Source: Acinetobacter sp. HY1485
GTDB lineage: Bacteria > Pseudomonadota > Gammaproteobacteria > Pseudomonadales > Moraxellaceae
Length of the DNA stretch: 64,000 bases
Reading direction: 5' to 3'
Assembly: GCF_027568475.1 (NCBI RefSeq)
Contig: NZ_JANKZG010000002.1
Span: 1-64,000, forward strand
Part shown: one piece after another, positions 1 through 8,685 of the stretch
Layout: each line of letters opens with the position of its first letter
How positions within the stretch are numbered: the stretch's first letter is position 1
Translations under genes and position numbers: made by a program
Notes under the pieces: generated by a model
The model's input: the letters and a program-made list of their open reading frames with translations, nothing else
Databases searched by the model: none
Told to the model about the DNA's origin: nothing

Positions 1-212
1 ATTACTAGCAATATTCGCTCAAATAAATTTTCGAGTAAATTCTTACTAATTGTAACCAATGATTTTAATTTATCAGTGATCAATCAGTAAAAATCCACAC
101 AAGTTGTTCTTCAATTCTCTTAATGATTTCTTCTCACTTCGTCAGTGAAAAGCATCAACACAACACTCCAAAACACATCAGCTTTTCGTTGTATCGCGTC
201 GGTATGGGGTGC
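1..212 (-). other. Probable leader region of an rRNA operon lying left of the window
   Basis: No gene is seen here. On the minus strand this stretch lies directly downstream of an rRNA-type promoter (213-240) and would be its transcribed leader, leading off the left edge. The first bases after the -10 box resemble the leader of the tRNA cluster promoter near 3180-3220. No 16S sequence is reached inside the window, so the rRNA identity is inferred from promoter type only. Confidence 0.45.
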
Positions 213-240
213 ATTATAGGACGTTTTTTTTCTTTGACAA
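213..240 (-). promoter_or_regulatory. Strong sigma70 promoter of rRNA type, reading leftward
   Basis: Read on the minus strand: -35 TTGTCA at 240-235, a 16-base spacer, and a perfect -10 TATAAT at 218-213. A GC-rich discriminator GCACCCC follows at once, a feature known from stringently controlled rRNA promoters. The sequence after it shares GCAC-CC-TACCG and GCGATACAAC-AAAGCTGA blocks with the tRNA-cluster promoter at 3222-3250. Confidence 0.7.
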
Positions 241-258
241 GCTTATTTTTAAATTTTC

Positions 259-288
259 TTTACAAGCGTCTTTTTTTTGTACTATAAA
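259..288 (+). promoter_or_regulatory. Candidate promoter for the yfiRNB operon
   Basis: TTTACA at 259-264 and TATAAA at 283-288 with an 18-base spacer point toward yfiR, giving an untranslated leader of more than 220 bases. The rest of 241-520 is very AT-rich and shows no gene or clear structured RNA. In such AT-rich DNA promoter-like matches arise often, so this is tentative. Confidence 0.3.
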
Positions 289-520
289 TCACACAACAAT
301 AAATCAAGTTATTGTTTTTTATAAATAATTTATTTTTAAAAAAATATAGCATTAAATTTAAAATTTTCTAGCTCAAGTATTTAATAAGCAAATTGTAATA
401 TTTGAATGTTTTTTAAACATTATTATTATTTTCTTTTACTATGCTCTTTTTATCATCATTTTTATACTTTAATATGCATTTTTTATGTTTTAGGCATTTT
501 TAATTTGTGTATTTTTTACT

Positions 521-1021
521 ATGAAAAAAATATATTTCTGCCTTTTTGTTTTTTCTCTCTTTTTAATTCCGATTGTTCATGCAACTCCTTTACATAACTA
601 TTATACTTTAACTTTATCTATATTGAGCTATAGTAAATGGGCGAGCAATCAAACACCAACTTTATGTGTTGTAGAGGACAATCATACAGCTACTCTTTTT
701 AGTCACTATATAAAGCACTATGGTTATAATTATAGAGTGAATAATGTCATCGTTAATGACGTACTAAAAAGTAATTGTCAAATTGTTTATTTTTCTTCTG
801 CAATAGCTGTAAATCAACAGCGCACTTTAATTTTAAACTCATCATTAACAACAAATACGCTAATTTTCACTGAAAATGATAGTAATTGTGAATTAGGTAG
901 CTCTTTTTGTTTGTACAAAAAAACTGAAAAAGTTACTTTTAGTATTAATCTTGACGCTCTCACACGTTCACGAATTCATATTGATCCACGTGTGTTGTTA
1001 TTAGCCCGTAATTCGGAGTAA
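521..1021 (+). CDS. yfiR: YfiR-family periplasmic repressor of the diguanylate cyclase YfiN
   Basis: A 166-residue exported protein with a signal peptide of about 21 residues ending ...VHA. It belongs to the YfiR (DUF4154) family, whose members bind the periplasmic part of the diguanylate cyclase YfiN and hold it inactive. Four cysteines remain in the mature part: C49 and C86, and C123 and C130. The second pair has the same seven-residue spacing as the redox-sensitive disulfide known in Pseudomonas YfiR, and the first resembles its long-range pair. The C-terminal stretch around residues 135-163 (INLDALTRSRIHIDPRVL) is the conserved family end. It is first in a three-gene operon, three bases before yfiN. 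No convincing Shine-Dalgarno precedes the ATG, so translation may be weak. The family assignment rests on this pattern and on the neighbours. Confidence 0.85.
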   Translation: MKKIYFCLFVFSLFLIPIVHATPLHNYYTLTLSILSYSKWASNQTPTLCVVEDNHTATLFSHYIKHYGYNYRVNNVIVNDVLKSNCQIVYFSSAIAVNQQRTLILNSSLTTNTLIFTENDSNCELGSSFCLYKKTEKVTFSINLDALTRSRIHIDPRVLLLARNSE

Positions 1022-1024
1022 GTA

Positions 1025-2236
1025 ATGTATAAGCAAAGCTCTACTTCGCTAAGGGGTTTATTTAGAAAATCACAACTCATTACATTGTTTGTAATGTTCT
1101 CAATTTGCTCTTTAACTTTTGTATCTATTTCTATCTTTACAATGAAAACGTATGTAACTCAAAATTTAAACTTATTGGGTAATACGTTAAGTGAAAGAAT
1201 TCAACCAGCAATTGTATTTAAAGATGATACAACCCTTAAGCAAATTTTAAATGAATACACTCAAGAACATTCTATCCGAACCATTTATGTTTTTGATAAT
1301 AACAATAATCTAATTGCAAATAGTACTGAAAATCCCAACCATTTTTCGAGTGCTCAGCGTTTATTTGATCACTGGTTTTTAAGCCAACCTGCTACTTTTA
1401 ATATTTATCATCAGCAAAAAATTGGAAAGCTACAAATTTATGGGAGTTCTGAAAAAATTTTACAGTTTTTACTTACTATTTTGGTCGGCATTTTTATTTC
1501 ACTAGTGGCCATGCTAATCACGCTTTGGCTTTCAACTAAAATGACGTATCGTTTTATTATGCAAGCCATTTATCCACTCACACAAATTGCGCAACTTGTT
1601 AGTGAGCAAAAAGCTTATAATCTTAGATTTCCAAACAATAAAATTAAAGAATTTCAAAAAATTAACAATGTTTTTAACGAATTACTTTCTGAAATCCAAA
1701 TTTGGCATACTCATCTACAAAAAGAAAATACTCAACTTTCTTTTCAAGCCAAACATGATCCACTGACTAAACTGCCTAATCGCAGTTATTTCTATCAACA
1801 GCTGTTGGCTATATTTGAAGATATTGATGATCGGAACCATTCTGCTCTTTTATTTTTAGATAATAATAATTTTAAAATGATCAACGATGAATATGGGCAT
1901 TTAGCAGGAGATGCAGTTTTAATTGAAATGGCAAAACGTATTCAAATGTGTTTAAGGCATGAGGATTTTATTGCTCGTTTAGGAGGGGATGAATTTGCAA
2001 TTATTATTCGCTCAATTCAAGAAAAACAGCATTTGTTCAAAGTAATTGAAAAAATTATGGCAACAAGCCAAGCACCTTTACGTTTTAAAGATAATATGAT
2101 TGATTTTAGTTTTAGTATGGGTATTGCATTTTCTGCCTATTCCTCATCTCCTGAAGATTTAATTACACAAGCTGATCAAGCAATGTATCGAGCAAAAAAC
2201 TCCTCTAAGCATTGGGCGATTAGCCAAAAACCTTAG
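1025..2236 (+). CDS. yfiN: YfiN/TpbB-type membrane diguanylate cyclase
   Basis: A 403-residue inner-membrane enzyme making cyclic-di-GMP from two GTP. Domain order: TM1 at about 17-40, a periplasmic sensor segment to about 145 (CHASE8-like), TM2 at about 146-170, a HAMP linker to about 225, and a GGDEF domain from about 240 to the end. The catalytic GGDEF is intact at 320-324. The inhibitory I-site RxxD is present as RHED at 311-314, exactly five residues before it, so product feedback is expected. The periplasmic part is the known docking surface for YfiR; release by YfiB or by stress would raise cyclic-di-GMP and favour attachment over motility. It sits between yfiR and yfiB with gaps of 3 and 8 bases, which makes the assignment firm. 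Confidence 0.9.
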   Translation: MYKQSSTSLRGLFRKSQLITLFVMFSICSLTFVSISIFTMKTYVTQNLNLLGNTLSERIQPAIVFKDDTTLKQILNEYTQEHSIRTIYVFDNNNNLIANSTENPNHFSSAQRLFDHWFLSQPATFNIYHQQKIGKLQIYGSSEKILQFLLTILVGIFISLVAMLITLWLSTKMTYRFIMQAIYPLTQIAQLVSEQKAYNLRFPNNKIKEFQKINNVFNELLSEIQIWHTHLQKENTQLSFQAKHDPLTKLPNRSYFYQQLLAIFEDIDDRNHSALLFLDNNNFKMINDEYGHLAGDAVLIEMAKRIQMCLRHEDFIARLGGDEFAIIIRSIQEKQHLFKVIEKIMATSQAPLRFKDNMIDFSFSMGIAFSAYSSSPEDLITQADQAMYRAKNSSKHWAISQKP

Positions 2237-2244
2237 GATTCTTT

Positions 2245-2718
2245 ATGAAGTTCAAATTATTATTTGCTGTTTGTATTTGTTTTATTTTAACAGGTTGTAC
2301 TGGACTAGGTGGATTAAAACCTCGTCAAATTACCATGCTAAAGCAACAAGGCTTTACCTATCATGAAGATGAAGGCTGGTCTCTTAAGTTAAATGATCCA
2401 TTATTATTTGGATTTGACAAGATTGAGTCTTCACCTGAAAGTATTCGACAGATCGAAGGATTATCAATCAAATTACATAAATATAATTTAGAGCAATTAA
2501 AAATTGTAGGTTATACCGATGATATTGGACAAGAAGCTTATAATTTAAAATTATCTCAACAACGCGCTGAGTATATTTCTTCAATTTTTTTACAAAATGG
2601 ATTTAAACCAATTAATATACAAACATTAGGACGTGGTTCAGAAAATCCAATTGTTCCAAATGATTCTGATGAAAATAGAGCAAATAACCGACGCGTATCT
2701 ATTATTATTGTACCTTAA
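2245..2718 (+). CDS. yfiB: YfiB-type OmpA-like outer-membrane lipoprotein
   Basis: A 157-residue lipoprotein with a lipobox LTGC at 15-18, so the mature protein begins at a lipidated Cys18. The C-terminal half is an OmpA/Pal peptidoglycan-binding domain (GYTDDIG near residue 90, SQQRAEYI, then the GRGSENPIVPN and RANNRRV motifs). In the family this protein sequesters YfiR at the outer membrane and so relieves inhibition of YfiN. TAGGATTCTTT before the ATG gives a good ribosome-binding site. Last gene of the yfiRNB operon, followed by a terminator. Confidence 0.9.
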   Translation: MKFKLLFAVCICFILTGCTGLGGLKPRQITMLKQQGFTYHEDEGWSLKLNDPLLFGFDKIESSPESIRQIEGLSIKLHKYNLEQLKIVGYTDDIGQEAYNLKLSQQRAEYISSIFLQNGFKPINIQTLGRGSENPIVPNDSDENRANNRRVSIIIVP

Positions 2719-2725
2719 AATTATC

Positions 2726-2750
2726 GCCTCCTTTGAAGGGGGCTTTTTTT
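2726..2750 (+). terminator. Terminator of the yfiRNB operon
   Basis: GCCTCC at 2726-2731 pairs with GGGGGC at 2738-2743 (one G-T pair) and is followed by seven T. Confidence 0.75.
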
Positions 2751-2756
2751 AGATAT

Positions 2757-2778
2757 AAAAAAACCGCATTTAAGCGGA
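2757..2778 (-). terminator. Terminator of the tRNA Pro-Arg-His-Pro cluster
   Basis: Read on the minus strand, CCGC...GCGG (2777-2764) forms a short stem followed by seven T at 2763-2757. It lies just beyond the last tRNA-Pro. Confidence 0.7.
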
Positions 2779-2790
2779 TCTCTTATTTAA

Positions 2791-2867
2791 TGGTCGGAGC
2801 AGTAGGATTCGAACCTACGACCCCCTGGTCCCAAACCAGGTGCACTACCAGGCTGTGCTATGCTCCG
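2791..2867 (-). tRNA. tRNA-Pro(TGG), downstream copy
   Basis: A 77-base cloverleaf on the minus strand with anticodon TGG in the loop TTTGGGA. The acceptor arm CGGAGCA/TGCTCCG closes at both ends and CCA is encoded. It is identical base for base to the copy at 3096-3172. Confidence 0.95.
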
Positions 2868-2872
2868 AAAAT

Positions 2873-2949
2873 TGGGGTGAATGATGGGGCTCGAACCCAC
2901 GACAACCGGAATCACAATCCGGGGCTCTACCAACTGAGCTACATCCACC
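2873..2949 (-). tRNA. tRNA-His(GTG)
   Basis: Minus-strand tRNA with anticodon GTG (loop ATTGTGA). The acceptor stem is GTGGATG/CATTCAC with one G-T pair. An extra 5' G (position -1, complement of 2949) is available opposite the discriminator C, as is typical of tRNA-His. CCA is encoded at 2875-2873. Confidence 0.93.
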
Positions 2950-2988
2950 GTAGTGCTTAAGTTCTACAACACCAGACACTTTAAATTG

Positions 2989-3062
2989 CGCGCCTGACAG
3001 GATTCGAACCTGTGACCATCCGCTTAGAAGGCGGATGCTCTATCCAACTGAGCTACAGGCGC
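2989..3062 (-). tRNA. tRNA-Arg(TCT)
   Basis: Minus-strand tRNA with anticodon TCT and a perfect acceptor arm GCGCCTG/CAGGCGC. The discriminator is G, after which the DNA reads CAA, so CCA is not encoded here, unlike the other tRNAs of the cluster, and must be added by the CCA-adding enzyme. Confidence 0.92.
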
Positions 3063-3095
3063 ATAATCGATGACTCGATACACTTGCCGACTTTT

Positions 3096-3172
3096 TGGTC
3101 GGAGCAGTAGGATTCGAACCTACGACCCCCTGGTCCCAAACCAGGTGCACTACCAGGCTGTGCTATGCTCCG
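3096..3172 (-). tRNA. tRNA-Pro(TGG), upstream copy
   Basis: First gene of the minus-strand tRNA cluster; anticodon TGG, 77 bases with encoded CCA, identical to the copy at 2791-2867. The two copies bracket the Arg and His genes. Confidence 0.95.
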
Positions 3173-3221
3173 TTCCGCTTCTCAGCTTTTGTTGTATCGC
3201 ACATCGTGCGGTACGGTGTGC

Positions 3222-3250
3222 ATTTTAGGCGTGAGTTCATCTTACGTCAA
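3222..3250 (-). promoter_or_regulatory. Promoter of the tRNA cluster
   Basis: Minus strand: -35 TTGACG at 3250-3245, a 17-base spacer, -10 TAAAAT at 3227-3222, then GCACACC. The sequence after the -10 closely resembles that of the rRNA-type promoter at 213-240. It lies about 50 bases upstream of the first tRNA-Pro. Confidence 0.75.
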
Positions 3251-3344
3251 GCACTATATTGAAAAAAAACAATCGAAAGCGCATTAATTGTTCGTTTTTC
3301 AGTTATTTTCTTATTTTCAACAACTTATTGTCGATTTTTAGTAC

Positions 3345-3372
3345 AAAAAAAGATGGTTTAACCATCTTTTTT
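3345..3372. terminator. Bidirectional terminator, end of argJ
   Basis: AGATGG (3351-3356) and CCATCT (3362-3367) form a stem flanked by seven A on the left and six T on the right, so it can work in either direction. It ends argJ on the minus strand. Confidence 0.8.
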
Positions 3373-3377
3373 AAAAT

Positions 3378-4598
3378 TTATGAGCGATAGTCTGCATTGA
3401 TTTTAACGTAATCATACGATAAATCGCAGGTATACACCGTATCGCTTGCTTCACCGCGATTTAAATCTACTCGGATCGTAATTTCTTTTTGTTGCATTAC
3501 TGCTGCACCTGCTTCTTCTGTATAGGTTGAAGCTGCACCACCATCTTTACATAGTTGGACATCACCTAACCAAACTTGAATTTTATTTACATCTAAATTT
3601 TGAATATCTGAATAACCAATTGCACACAAAATTCGACCCCAATTTGGATCTTCTGCAAATATTGCCGTTTTTACCAACGGTGATTGTGCAATACTATAAG
3701 CGACATTGCAGCATTCTTGCGTATTCGCTCCGCCTTCTACATGTACAGTGATGAACTTTGTTGCACCCTCACCATCGCGGATAATCAATTGCGCTAAACG
3801 TTTCATTATACGCGTTAAAACCGTTTTAAATGCATTGTAACGTACATCTGTTGTTTCTTTTAATGGCAGACCGCCTGCTTGTCCTGTTGCCATTAAAATA
3901 CAAGAGTCATTTGTTGATGTATCACCATCTACTGTAATGCGATTAAATGATTGATCTGCTGTCTCTTTAAGTAATGTTTGAAGCAACGACTGCTCAATTG
4001 GCATATCGGTTGCTACAAAACCAAGCATCGTTGCCATATTTGGGCGGATCATGCCCGCGCCTTTACTAATTCCTGTAATAGTGTACTTAATATCATCAAG
4101 TACAAATGTTTCAGATGCACCTTTTGGGATAGTATCAGTCGTCATAATACCGTGTGCAGCGTCTACCCATGCGTTTTCTGAAAGTATATTCAATGCAGGG
4201 GTTAAACCTGCTGTCAAACGCTCAATAGGAAGTTGTTCGCCAATGACACCTGTAGAAAAAGGTAAAATTTGCGTTGAATCTACATTTGCAATAGTGGCAA
4301 GTTCTTCACATGTTGCATAGGTATTTTGTAATCCCTGTTGCCCTGTACCTGCGTTGGCATTGCCTGTATTAATGACTAAGTAACGAATAGATGAATGTTT
4401 TAAATTTAATTTACTGACCTGAACAGGTGCAGCACAAAATGCATTTTGGGTGAAAATACCTGCAACACTACTGCCTTCTGCAAGTTCAAAAACTACTAAA
4501 TCTCGTCGGTTGGGATAGCGTACGTAAGCCTCTGCTGTACCAATTTTTATTCCTTTCACCACTTGCATTTGTGGCATTGTAATATCACCAACCGCCAT
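3378..4598 (-). CDS. argJ: Bifunctional glutamate N-acetyltransferase / ornithine acetyltransferase
   Basis: A cytosolic enzyme of arginine biosynthesis, 406 residues, the usual ArgJ length. It moves the acetyl group from N-acetylornithine to glutamate, recycling acetyl groups. The family splits itself into two chains at a conserved Ala-Thr bond; here the motif is PNMATML with the nucleophile Thr190. The oxyanion region STGVIGE at 115-121 is also present. A start at the ATG with AGGA upstream (AGGAATAAAAA) is well supported. It stands alone between terminators. Whether it can also use acetyl-CoA (the bifunctional activity) cannot be read from the sequence. Confidence 0.95.
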   Translation of the reverse strand: MAVGDITMPQMQVVKGIKIGTAEAYVRYPNRRDLVVFELAEGSSVAGIFTQNAFCAAPVQVSKLNLKHSSIRYLVINTGNANAGTGQQGLQNTYATCEELATIANVDSTQILPFSTGVIGEQLPIERLTAGLTPALNILSENAWVDAAHGIMTTDTIPKGASETFVLDDIKYTITGISKGAGMIRPNMATMLGFVATDMPIEQSLLQTLLKETADQSFNRITVDGDTSTNDSCILMATGQAGGLPLKETTDVRYNAFKTVLTRIMKRLAQLIIRDGEGATKFITVHVEGGANTQECCNVAYSIAQSPLVKTAIFAEDPNWGRILCAIGYSDIQNLDVNKIQVWLGDVQLCKDGGAASTYTEEAGAAVMQQKEITIRVDLNRGEASDTVYTCDLSYDYVKINADYRS

Positions 4599-4641
4599 TT
4601 TTTATTCCTAGAATTTAAATATTTAGCTTATGAGATTAGTT

Positions 4642-4673
4642 AAAAAAAAACCAGTCTTTTATGACTGGTTTTT
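4642..4673 (-). terminator. Terminator downstream of the small secreted protein gene
   Basis: ACCAGTC/GACTGGT stem with a loop of about six bases; on the minus strand a long T-run (4650-4642) follows. Confidence 0.8.
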
Positions 4674-4675
4674 GA

Positions 4676-5020
4676 TTAGTTCGCTGGCATATCTAATAAT
4701 GCTTTTTCTGCTTTTTGTTGGCTTTCAGCAGATAATGCAGGGTTGGTTGCCACAATACGTTTTACTGTAACCTCATTAGCAGGTGCAACTGCTTCTGTTT
4801 GAAATACCACTGAACGACCATTGGTATTGCCTAGTGTATAGCTAATGCCAGTACGAGGGCTAACGACGGTCGTTGAGCCTTTTTTAATGCTTGCTTCTGC
4901 TGTTTGATTACCCATTGCAGCTTTTACATTGTCAGGTGTTGTGGTAAATGGCTCTGTAGGGGCTGCAAATACAGATGATGCTACCGCTGAAAAAGCAATA
5001 ATTTGTATTATTTTCTTCAT
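4676..5020 (-). CDS. Small secreted protein of unknown function
   Basis: A 114-residue protein with a clear signal peptide (about residues 1-20, ending VFAA). I do not recognise a domain. The mature part is rich in Thr, Ala and Val and has no cysteine. Its C-terminal end (ATNPALSAESQQKAEKALLDMPAN) is likely helical. A start six bases further upstream would need TTG (5026); the ATG at 5020 is preferred because GAGA lies nine bases before it and the signal peptide then begins MKKI. It has its own terminator and lies between argJ and secA. Probably periplasmic or released. Confidence 0.7.
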   Translation of the reverse strand: MKKIIQIIAFSAVASSVFAAPTEPFTTTPDNVKAAMGNQTAEASIKKGSTTVVSPRTGISYTLGNTNGRSVVFQTEAVAPANEVTVKRIVATNPALSAESQQKAEKALLDMPAN

Positions 5021-5061
5021 TTTCAAATCTCAAAATCAAAAGTGTACTAAAGTTCGTCTAT

Positions 5062-5090
5062 AAAAAAAGCAGAACTCTTGTTCTGCTTTT
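5062..5090 (-). terminator. Terminator of secA
   Basis: AGCAGAAC (5068-5075) pairs with GTTCTGCT (5080-5087) around a TCTT loop; on the minus strand it is followed by seven T. Confidence 0.85.
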
Positions 5091-5098
5091 GTAAAAGC

Positions 5099-7798
5099 TT
5101 AAATTTTACCGTGACACTGCTTGTACTTTAACCCTGAGCCACACGGACATGGCGAGTTACGACTTGCAGGTGGTGTAACCTCTTGTACAGTTTCTTCTGT
5201 ATTTTCAATTACTGTACCTGTTAGGGTATCAACATCATCATGTTCAAAAGACAGTTTCAATTCTTCAGCTTGCTGTTGTTGGCGTGCTTCTAATTCTGCT
5301 GCTTCTTCTGGCGTTGGGATGTGTACCATCGACAGGTCTGTAACAACATCAGATTTAATGACACCTAACATGTTCACAAATAAATTAAATGCTTCTTTTT
5401 TGTATTCTTGCTCAGGATTTTTCTGTGCATAACCGCGTAAATGAATACCTTGGCGCAAATAATCCATTGCTGCAAGATGTTCTTTCCAATGACGATCTAA
5501 CGAATTAAGCATAAAGTGACGTTCTAACATTGCTGCTGAATCTGCCATTTGCTCACGACGGTCACGATAACGTGCCAATACCTCGTCTGTAATACGGCGT
5601 ACCAAGCCTTCTTCATCTAGACGACGGTCTTGCTCTAACCACTGCTGAATAGGTAAATCAATTGCAAGATCTGTACGCAATGCACTTTCTAAACCTTCAA
5701 CGTCCCACTGATCGTGAATTGATTCAGGTGGAATAAAGTTAGCAATAAAGCCATGCATTACATCGGTATGCATATTTTCGATGTAATCTTGCAGTGAATT
5801 TTCTGCCAACACATCATCACGTTGAGAGTAAATAATTTTACGCTGTTCGTTATTTACATCGTCATATTTTAATAAGTTTTTACGAATATCAAAGTTACGT
5901 GCTTCAACTTTACGCTGTGCATTTTCAATTGAACGGCTTACAATTTTATGCTCAATTGCTTCATCTTCTTTTAAACCTGCCGCACGCATCATATTTACCA
6001 TACGATCACCTGCGAAGATACGCATTAGGTCATCATCAAGTGATAAGTAGAAGCGAGATACACCCGGATCGCCTTGACGACCTGCACGACCACGCAACTG
6101 GTTATCAATACGACGCGATTCGTGACGTTCTGAACCAATAATGTGTAAACCGCCTGCATTAAGCACGATATCGTGGTTTTTTTGCCACTCTTCTTTTAAG
6201 CGAGCTTCGTCTTCAGGGGTTGGGTTTTCAATTTTAGCTAGTTTAACTTTCCAGTTACCACCTAAAATAATATCTGTACCGCGACCTGCCATGTTTGTTG
6301 CAATGGTAACAGAGTCTGGACTACCTGCTTGTGCAATAATATCTGCTTCACGCTCATGCTGTTTTGCATTCAGCACTTCGTGTTTAATACCCGCTTGAGT
6401 AAGTTTATGCGCTAATACTTCGCTAGCTTCAATGGTTGCTGTACCCACTAAAATAGGCGCACGCGTTTCTTGGATACGTTTAATTTCTGCAACAATGGCA
6501 TCAAATTTCCCATTACGGTTTAAGAAAATTAAATCGTTGTGGTCTTGGCGTACCATTGGACGGTGTGTTGGAATAAGAACAACATCTAAACCATAAATTT
6601 CTTTCATTTCGGCAGCTTCGGTATCCGCTGTACCTGTCATGCCTGAAAGTTTTTTATATAATCGGAAATAGTTTTGGAATGTTGTGGTCGCAAGCGTTTG
6701 GTTTTCAGGTTGAATTTCTAAGCCTTCTTTTGCTTCTACTGCCTGATGCAAACCTTCAGACCAACGACGCCCTGGCATGGTACGACCTGTATGCTCATCA
6801 ACAATCACAATTTCGCCATCATGAACAATATAATGTACGTCACGATGGAATAAAAAGTGAGCACGAATAGCGGCAGAAACGTGATGCACTAAACTTAAGT
6901 TTGTAGCTGAATATAAACTTTCACCCTCTTGAAGTAAGCCCATTTCGATCAGTTCTTTTTCAACTGCCTCGTAACCCACTTCTGTCATTTCTACAGAGCG
7001 TTGTTTTTCATCAATCCAAAAATGTCCACCATCTGCCACTTTTTCTTCTTTTTGGGCATGTAGTTTTGGTGCAATATGATTAATTGCACTGTATAACTGT
7101 GATGAGTCTTCACTTTGCCCTGAAATAATCAGTGGCGTACGTGCTTCATCAATTAAAATTGAATCGACTTCATCAATAATGGCATATGACAAACTACGTT
7201 GCTTTTTCTCAGCAAGTGAGAACACCATATTGTCACGAAGATAATCAAAACCAAATTCGTTGTTTGTACCATAAGTAAGGTCGGCTTGATATGCCAATGC
7301 CTTTTCATCTGGCGCTTGCATTGAGTAAATGATACCTACCGTTAGACCTAAGAACTCATACAACGGACGGTTAATCTCAGCATCACGCTGTGCAAGATAG
7401 TCATTGACGGTAATAACATGCACACCTTCGCCACTGATTGCATTAAGGTAACATGCCAAAGTACCCATCAAGGTTTTACCTTCACCTGTACGCATCTCAG
7501 CAATTTTACCTTCATGCAAGGTAATACCACCAATCAGCTGAACATCGTAATGGCGCATTCCCATCACACGCTTGGCTGCCTCACGACAAACCGCAAATGC
7601 TTCTGGTAATAGATCGTCTAAACTCACCCCTGTTTGGTAACGATCTTTAAATTCTTGAGTTTTTGCAGATAAGTCTGCGTCACTAAGGGCTGATATCGTC
7701 GGTTCAAGCGCATTAATTTTATCGACAATTTTACGCATGCGTTTAAGTTCGCGCTCATTTTTTGTACCGAAGATGCCTCCGATCAGACTTGCCAACAT
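5099..7798 (-). CDS. secA: Protein translocase ATPase SecA
   Basis: The motor that drives unfolded preproteins through the SecYEG channel. It has 899 residues, the normal length. Walker A is RTGEGKT at 103-109 and Walker B is DEVD at 209-212, followed by the [11 protein letters not shown] motif. The helicase-like second nucleotide-binding fold carries [10 protein letters not shown] and GRAGRQGD motifs. The C-terminus holds the zinc and SecB-binding site C884, C886, C895, H896, after an acidic linker. Start ATG with AGAG about nine bases upstream. Single-gene unit ended by a terminator; the gene on the other side is transcribed away from it. Confidence 0.98.
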   Translation of the reverse strand: MLASLIGGIFGTKNERELKRMRKIVDKINALEPTISALSDADLSAKTQEFKDRYQTGVSLDDLLPEAFAVCREAAKRVMGMRHYDVQLIGGITLHEGKIAEMRTGEGKTLMGTLACYLNAISGEGVHVITVNDYLAQRDAEINRPLYEFLGLTVGIIYSMQAPDEKALAYQADLTYGTNNEFGFDYLRDNMVFSLAEKKQRSLSYAIIDEVDSILIDEARTPLIISGQSEDSSQLYSAINHIAPKLHAQKEEKVADGGHFWIDEKQRSVEMTEVGYEAVEKELIEMGLLQEGESLYSATNLSLVHHVSAAIRAHFLFHRDVHYIVHDGEIVIVDEHTGRTMPGRRWSEGLHQAVEAKEGLEIQPENQTLATTTFQNYFRLYKKLSGMTGTADTEAAEMKEIYGLDVVLIPTHRPMVRQDHNDLIFLNRNGKFDAIVAEIKRIQETRAPILVGTATIEASEVLAHKLTQAGIKHEVLNAKQHEREADIIAQAGSPDSVTIATNMAGRGTDIILGGNWKVKLAKIENPTPEDEARLKEEWQKNHDIVLNAGGLHIIGSERHESRRIDNQLRGRAGRQGDPGVSRFYLSLDDDLMRIFAGDRMVNMMRAAGLKEDEAIEHKIVSRSIENAQRKVEARNFDIRKNLLKYDDVNNEQRKIIYSQRDDVLAENSLQDYIENMHTDVMHGFIANFIPPESIHDQWDVEGLESALRTDLAIDLPIQQWLEQDRRLDEEGLVRRITDEVLARYRDRREQMADSAAMLERHFMLNSLDRHWKEHLAAMDYLRQGIHLRGYAQKNPEQEYKKEAFNLFVNMLGVIKSDVVTDLSMVHIPTPEEAAELEARQQQQAEELKLSFEHDDVDTLTGTVIENTEETVQEVTPPASRNSPCPCGSGLKYKQCHGKI

Positions 7799-7847
7799 GA
7801 ATAAACTCTCTAATTTTTGCTAGTCAAAATACATTTCTAATAATAGG

Positions 7848-7877
7848 TTATTATGGTGTTAGATTTAGGAAGTACAA
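7848..7877 (-). promoter_or_regulatory. Candidate secA promoter
   Basis: Minus strand: TTGTAC at 7877-7872, an 18-base spacer, TAATAA at 7853-7848, about 50 bases before the secA start. This is the best match in the 225-base secA-peroxiredoxin intergenic region, but it is not strong. Confidence 0.35.
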
Positions 7878-8023
7878 GTATTTTTATGATTTTTCTTTTT
7901 TGATGCTGTACCTTTCTTATACGTTTTTAGCACTTTTCATTATATAAACATAACAAAAGACTATTTTTTATTTCGCTTTAAAACACGCATATTAAAGACA
8001 GACAAAAATTAAAGGGTACAAAA

Positions 8024-8671
8024 ATGACATTACGTTTAGGCGATACAGCACCTAATTTTCAGCAAAATTCTAGCGATGGTATGATTGATTTTTATGAATA
8101 TTTAGGGAATGATTGGGGTGTTTTATTTTCTCATCCTGCTGACTATACTCCTGTATGTACAACTGAACTTGGTTTTACAGCTAAATTAAAAAAAGAATTT
8201 GAAAAACGACATGTTAAAGCCATTGCACTTTCTGTTGATGATGTAGAATCCCATCGTGGTTGGATTAATGACATTAATGAAACACAAGAGACAGAGGTTA
8301 ATTTTCCAATTTTGGCAGATAAAGACCGCAAAGTTTCGGAAATTTATGGCTTCTTACACCCAAATGCAAGCGATACCACCACTGTACGTTCACTGGTGAT
8401 TATTGATCCAAATAAAAAAGTACGCCTTATTATTACTTATCCTGCATCTACAGGGCGTAACTTCCATGAAGTATTACGTGTAATTGATTCTTTACAACTC
8501 ACCGATGAGCATAAAGTGGCAACACCTGCAAATTGGCAACAAGGCGACGATGTGGTGATTGTGCCTTCAATTCAAGATGAAGAAGAATTAAAAACACGTT
8601 TTCCACAAGGATATAAGGCTGTGAAACCCTATTTACGTTTGACACCACAACCCAATAAAAAGCCTGCATAA
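8024..8671 (+). CDS. 1-Cys peroxiredoxin (Prx6/LsfA type)
   Basis: A 215-residue thiol peroxidase that reduces hydrogen peroxide and organic peroxides in the cytosol. The peroxidatic cysteine is C45 in the Prx6 motif PVCTTE. No other cysteine exists in the protein, so it must be a 1-Cys enzyme needing an outside reductant. The long C-terminal domain (residues about 165-215, PSIQDEEELKTRFP onward) is typical of Prx6/LsfA proteins and separates it from AhpC. AAGGG lies about seven bases before the ATG. It is divergent from secA, and its stop codon sits in the loop of the downstream terminator. Control by OxyR is possible but no site was recognised. Confidence 0.92.
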   Translation: MTLRLGDTAPNFQQNSSDGMIDFYEYLGNDWGVLFSHPADYTPVCTTELGFTAKLKKEFEKRHVKAIALSVDDVESHRGWINDINETQETEVNFPILADKDRKVSEIYGFLHPNASDTTTVRSLVIIDPNKKVRLIITYPASTGRNFHEVLRVIDSLQLTDEHKVATPANWQQGDDVVIVPSIQDEEELKTRFPQGYKAVKPYLRLTPQPNKKPA

Positions 8672-8685
8672 CGCAGGCTTTTTTT
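8660..8685. terminator. Bidirectional terminator between the peroxiredoxin gene and dedD
   Basis: AGCCTGC (8661-8667) and GCAGGCT (8673-8679) form a perfect stem with T-runs available on both strands. The peroxiredoxin stop codon lies inside the loop. Confidence 0.85.

Noticed and set aside
406-597. Phe/Tyr-rich open reading frame of 63 codons
   Set aside because: It lies in AT-rich DNA, has no ribosome-binding site and overlaps the start of yfiR in another frame.
2733-2960. Open reading frame of 75 codons on the plus strand
   Set aside because: It runs antisense through tRNA-Pro and tRNA-His and is only a by-product of their sequence.
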